This document shows, piece after piece, positions 60,821-64,000 of a stretch of DNA of 64,000 nucleotides; position 1 is the first letter of the stretch, and each line of letters opens with the position of its first letter. The notes under the pieces were generated by a model. The model was not told the DNA's origin and made no database searches. It worked only from the letters and a program-made list of their open reading frames with translations. Location: assembly GCF_900240945.1 (NCBI RefSeq), contig NZ_OESG01000012.1, positions 248,001 to 312,000 of the forward strand, given 5' to 3'. Position numbers and translations under genes: made by a program. Origin of the DNA: Mycobacterium sp. 3519A. GTDB taxonomy: Bacteria > Actinomycetota > Actinomycetes > Mycobacteriales > Mycobacteriaceae.

Positions 60821-61674
60821 ACGGCAGTCATCGCCCATCGGATACCGCCGACCACCAGACGCCCGGCCGTCCGGATGACGGTGGCCTCGATCGGCGGGAA
60901 GTACGGCAGCAGCAATGGCATCCTGGCCCAACTCGGCAGCATCGACACCGACGTGGCGGCCAGCAGACCGTAAGGCGCCCGCGCAGCGACCGGTAGCGGG
61001 GGAGTCAGCAGCAGGAAACGGGCGGCGTCACGCGCCGCCGGCGTACCCGTGAGTTCTGGGCGGTACGCCTCGATCCGGTCGTGTAAGTCAGATTCCGTCA
61101 GTGGCGGGTCGGGTACGCCGAGCGCCTTTGCCACACAGGCGGTGTCGGCAACGTATCCGTCGCGGCCGTCCTGGTCGAGTGGTTGCGCACCGTAGAGCCG
61201 GTGGGCGAGCAGGAAGCTGTCGACCTCGGCGATGTGGACCCATTCGAGCAGATGCGGATCCGACGCCCGGTACGGCCTGCCGTCCGGGGCGATGCCGTGC
61301 ACGCGTTGGTGGATGCCGCGCACCCGGTCGACGGCGCGTTGCGCATCGTCTGCGGGCCCGAAGGTGGTCACCGCGAGGAAGGTGCTGGTGCGCTGCAGCC
61401 GGCCCCACGGGTCGCCGCGGTAGTCGGAGTGCTCGGCAACGCCCGCCATCGCCAGGGGGTGCAGCGACTGCAGCAGCAGAGCGCGAAGGCCGCCGACGAA
61501 CATCGACGCGTCGGCGTGCACTCTGCGGATCGGGCGGTCCTCGGCGAACCAGCGCGGGCCCGGTGTCTCGTGAATGCGCGCGCGGTTAGCGGGACCGTCG
61601 GGTCCCGCCACCATGCCGAACAGGCTGCGCCCCAATGACTGGCGCATCACGCCGAGATCGGGCAACACCGTCAT
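60778..61674 (-). CDS. MpaB/rubber-oxygenase family (DUF2236) protein
   Basis: 298 aa. MFVGGLRALLLQSLHPLAMAGVAEHSDYRGDPWGRLQRTSTFLAV and LEWVHIAEVDSFLLAHRLYG are the DUF2236 landmarks, with conserved His likely binding heme. Relatives include latex-clearing oxygenase and mycophenolic-acid MpaB. The substrate is unknown. The 3' end overlaps fadD by 43 bp in convergent orientation. Confidence 0.9.
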   Translation of the reverse strand: MTVLPDLGVMRQSLGRSLFGMVAGPDGPANRARIHETPGPRWFAEDRPIRRVHADASMFVGGLRALLLQSLHPLAMAGVAEHSDYRGDPWGRLQRTSTFLAVTTFGPADDAQRAVDRVRGIHQRVHGIAPDGRPYRASDPHLLEWVHIAEVDSFLLAHRLYGAQPLDQDGRDGYVADTACVAKALGVPDPPLTESDLHDRIEAYRPELTGTPAARDAARFLLLTPPLPVAARAPYGLLAATSVSMLPSWARMPLLLPYFPPIEATVIRTAGRLVVGGIRWAMTAVQSRHSTTSKPPSA

Positions 61675-61777
61675 GGCATCGACGGTACGCGAACGGATCT
61701 GTCGGTTTGGCCGTCCAACAGGGCGTCAATTATTAGTGTCGAGGCACGCAGGCACCGACGAACGGCAGGTGGCAACG

Positions 61778-62293
61778 ATGCGGCAACGCGTTCTGAACAC
61801 CGTGGCAGCGATGGTCATGGCGATGCCTGCGATATTTGCGGTAGGTAGCCCACCGGCGAATGCCGACGGGCCCACCGGGGGCGCGACGGGCGGCGGCGGA
61901 ACCTTCCTGGCGTTCGCGCAGATCTTCCGGCGGTGCGACTTCAGCGGCAACACCCACATCGGGCCGACCGGGTATGCCGGACCGACCGCAACCGTGCGGC
62001 GCGCGGGCGGCGAGGTGGTGGCCGACGTGCAGGTGGTCAGGGCGATCCCGGGCACCGTCTACGTGGTGGGCCTGGTGCAGATGCCGCATTCTTCCGCCGT
62101 CGGCTGCAATCCCGGCGATCCCGGCGTGATCTCCGGTGTACTCACCGCCGACGGCTTGGGCAACGGCAGCGTGACCATCAGGGGACCGATCGCGTCCGGC
62201 ACCACGGGTGCGTGGATGTATCTCAGTCGGCCGGGCTATCTGTCCCAGACCCCGGAGGAGTTCTACACCTCCGACTTCGTGGCGAAGCTCTAA
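61778..62293 (+). CDS. Secreted protein of unknown function
   Basis: 171 aa. Signal peptide (residues 1-30, VGSPPANA), Gly-rich entry, then one beta-rich domain with two Cys (IFRRCDFSG, AVGCNPGDPG). It ends YTSDFVAKL. It is likely released to the envelope. It overlaps the convergent gene by 4 bp. Confidence 0.72.
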   Translation: MRQRVLNTVAAMVMAMPAIFAVGSPPANADGPTGGATGGGGTFLAFAQIFRRCDFSGNTHIGPTGYAGPTATVRRAGGEVVADVQVVRAIPGTVYVVGLVQMPHSSAVGCNPGDPGVISGVLTADGLGNGSVTIRGPIASGTTGAWMYLSRPGYLSQTPEEFYTSDFVAKL

Positions 62294-62886
62294 GGCCACC
62301 GGTAGTCGAGCATCGGTTCCTCCTTGACCAGCGCGCCACCCGCGGTGACGCGGAGTTCGGTTTCAGACACCGAGTAGGTCACGCTGGCGTGCCGCGCGAC
62401 GAACCTGTGCGGTTCGGTGTTGCGGGCCGTGGTGGCGAGCACCGCCTCGTCGCTGAGCCGAACCCCGCGGTACCCGTATCGACCACTTTCGTCGCCACAG
62501 ATCACGACCAGCGATCCGGACGTCCTGCCGATCGCGACGGCGGTCTGGGCGCCGTCGCACCGAGCGGGGGAGTTGAGGAAGCCTTTCGCGTCAGTCGCGA
62601 AAGGGATGGGCGGCGCCGGGGTCGGGGTCGGTGGCGGCGGCGGAATGACCACCGCCGGCGGGGCCGGCGGCTTGGCGAGCGAACGGGGAACGGATTCGTG
62701 GGTTGCCCACTTGACCACCGTGCCCACCGAAACGATCAGTGCCGCAAGCAGTGCCGCCGACCCGCCCAGTGCCAGTCGCCTGCGCAACACCAGTTGTCGG
62801 GGCGAAGGCGGCTTTCGGTGCCGGCCGCGGGTTACCGAAGATCGCGTCAGATACCCCGAGCTGGTGGCCAAGGTCGCTCCCGTCAT
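62290..62886 (-). CDS. Membrane-anchored protein with a Pro-rich stalk
   Basis: 198 aa from ATG 62886 (MTGATLATSSGYLT). A basic N-terminus, one helix (LGGSAALLAALIVSVGTVVKW), a Pro-rich stalk and an outer domain with the Cys pair NSPARCDG and VVICGDE. The type is common in mycobacteria; no enzymatic motif. ATGCA-N6-TGCAT surrounds the start codon. Confidence 0.72.
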   Translation of the reverse strand: MTGATLATSSGYLTRSSVTRGRHRKPPSPRQLVLRRRLALGGSAALLAALIVSVGTVVKWATHESVPRSLAKPPAPPAVVIPPPPPTPTPAPPIPFATDAKGFLNSPARCDGAQTAVAIGRTSGSLVVICGDESGRYGYRGVRLSDEAVLATTARNTEPHRFVARHASVTYSVSETELRVTAGGALVKEEPMLDYRWP

Positions 62887-63032
62887 GCAACATCGTGCAT
62901 TGTGTGTGCGGACATTCTGCACCACGGCGCCGCTATGGAAAATACGCCGCCGGCGATGCGAATCTTGTTGAAGCACTGGGCAATTTGCTAGCTACCCGTT
63001 GACGCTCGCGACAGTAATATTAGGGTGGCCGG

Positions 63033-63326
63033 GTGACCGTCTTCGCCATCGCACAACTGAAGTTCACCGACCGCGACGCCTACAACCGCTACCAGGCGGC
63101 GTTCATGGATGTGTTCTCCCGGTACTCGGGCACGCTGTTGGCCGCAGACGAGGCGCCGCAGGTGATCGAAGGCGAGTGGGACGGCGACAAGGTGGTGATG
63201 ATGAGCTTTCCCGACGAACAAGCTTTTCGGGATTGGGCGGAATCACCTGACTACCAACGTATTTCAGAAGACCGACGGGCGGGCGCCGAGACAGCGGTGC
63301 TGTTGGTGCAGGCTATCCGGGGATGA
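63033..63326 (+). CDS. DUF1330 domain protein
   Basis: 97 aa, GTG start. The ferredoxin-like DUF1330 pattern is clear (FAIAQLKFTDRDAYNRYQAAFM, VIEGEWDGDKVVMMSFPDEQAFRDW). No known reaction. TAATAT at 63015-63020 may be its -10 element. It overlaps the next gene by 14 bp. Confidence 0.9.
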   Translation: MTVFAIAQLKFTDRDAYNRYQAAFMDVFSRYSGTLLAADEAPQVIEGEWDGDKVVMMSFPDEQAFRDWAESPDYQRISEDRRAGAETAVLLVQAIRG

Positions 63327-64000
63327 CCACGGTGAGCTCGTTGCCCTGACGTTCTACCTGCATGCCTGCCCGCCGCGCCACGCTTGCCACCTGCGTCGCA
63401 TCGCCCGGTTCCGAGCGAGTGGTGGCCAGCACCCTGGCCAGCCGACCCTTGTGCGCTTTGTTGAAGTGGCTCACCACGGTGCGTTTACCGTCGGAACGCT
63501 CGGCCACCACGTCCACCTTGACGGCGTCTGGCAACCGTCCCAGCGCGGCGTAGGAACCCGAACGCAGATCGACGACCAATTCCTGCGACGCGATCTCCTT
63601 CAGCACGGGTTCCAGCAGCGGCCGCCATCGCGACGCCAGCGTCGGCTGGCCGGGCAGCTTCGAGGTCGCGGAGAGCCGGTAGGCGGGCACCGGATCATCG
63701 GCCCGCAGCATGCCAAACAGTGCGGAGCCGACCGCGAGTCGGCCGCGGGCGCGCGCAGCGGATGCGCCGCGCAGCGAGCCGATGTCCAGGGCGTCGTAGA
63801 GCACCCCGGTGTAGCGGTCGATCGCGGGCAACGTCGCCGCAGTGCGCAGGGCAGCGTTGCGCTCGATCTCGGCATGCTGGGACGCGGAGATGCCGAGCGC
63901 CTTGCGGCACGCGTCGTGGTCGCCCGCAAGCGCGACGAGTTCGTCGATCAGCGACGCACGCAACGGCTCGAGTTCCGGGTAGCTGAGCGCAGCCAACCTC
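63313..64000 (-). CDS. YaaA/UPF0246 family protein (5' end outside window)
   Basis: About 229 residues visible; the gene continues beyond the window. SYPELEPLRASLIDELVAL and the DVVAERSDGKRTVVSHFNKAHKGRLARVLA block are the YaaA pattern. E. coli YaaA limits iron-dependent damage during peroxide stress. The missing N-terminus should hold the usual LSPSK-like start. Confidence 0.88.
   Translation of the reverse strand, partial: RLAALSYPELEPLRASLIDELVALAGDHDACRKALGISASQHAEIERNAALRTAATLPAIDRYTGVLYDALDIGSLRGASAARARGRLAVGSALFGMLRADDPVPAYRLSATSKLPGQPTLASRWRPLLEPVLKEIASQELVVDLRSGSYAALGRLPDAVKVDVVAERSDGKRTVVSHFNKAHKGRLARVLATTRSEPGDATQVASVARRAGMQVERQGNELTVVIPG

Overview
The window is high-GC actinobacterial DNA and reads as the chromosome of a mycobacterium, most likely a fast-growing environmental Mycolicibacterium-type species (inference). 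The markers are a mycolic acid methyltransferase, an antigen 85 mycolyltransferase, an LpqH-type lipoprotein, Mpt53/DsbE, an Eis acetyltransferase, CYP125 and KstR-type operator sequences. GTG and TTG starts, 4-bp ATGA/GTGA overlaps and short intergenic gaps are frequent. I saw no rRNA, tRNA, CRISPR array or prophage. The only mobile element is one complete IS481-family insertion sequence.

Layout. 1-7.6 kb: small metabolic and hypothetical genes, a class C-like serine hydrolase, an F420-type oxidoreductase, and the Mpt53-CcdA thiol-oxidation pair, which the IS (3671-4763) has split exactly at the mpt53 stop codon; then an ABM monooxygenase, a secreted chorismate mutase and a DUF1918 protein. 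7.6-13.6 kb: antigen 85, a MarR-GNAT fusion with twin operators, a mycolate cyclopropane synthase, and a divergent TetR/hydrolase pair. 12.6-16.1 kb: a minus-strand run of thioesterase, agmatinase, nitronate monooxygenase, DCC protein and GNAT. 16-25.8 kb: threonine dehydratase, a wrecked peptide-transporter pseudogene, a proline-rich ASKHA-like protein, an L,D-transpeptidase, a GntR/desaturase pair, PadR and XRE regulators and an LpqH-like lipoprotein.

25.8-39.3 kb looks linked to sterol and lipid breakdown. It holds a CYP125 steroid C26-hydroxylase, a nitronate monooxygenase-like flavoprotein, a DapB-like dehydrogenase and a 3alpha/20beta-hydroxysteroid dehydrogenase-like SDR. Two intergenic sites match the KstR consensus TNNAACNNGTTNNA in full and a third nearly so. 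A TetR/DUF2867 divergon, a TetR plus molybdopterin oxidoreductase pair and a broken LLM oxidoreductase gene lie among them. 39.3-48.1 kb: a large GH2 enzyme of exo-glucosaminidase type closed by a long hairpin, then CinA, a 2OG-Fe dioxygenase, a YbdK-type ligase with a macro-domain protein, an ACT protein and Eis.

48.2-55.05 kb is a complete core set for biotin-independent malonate decarboxylase (mdcA-B-C-D/E-G-H). The junctions are overlapped or almost so, MdcD and MdcE are fused into one polypeptide, and a Tat-exported alpha/beta hydrolase is joined in front. No malonate transporter or MdcR lies alongside. 55-64 kb: another hydrolase, a hotdog protein, an amidase, a FadD14-like acyl-CoA ligase, an MpaB-type oxygenase, secreted and membrane proteins, a DUF1330 protein and the 3' part of a YaaA-family gene that leaves the window.

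Regulation is mostly local. Several regulator genes face their probable targets across short intergenic spaces that carry palindromes matching the regulator class (MarR, TetR twice, GntR/FadR, PadR, XRE/MmyB). All function calls come from reading the sequence and remembered family features. No database search was run.
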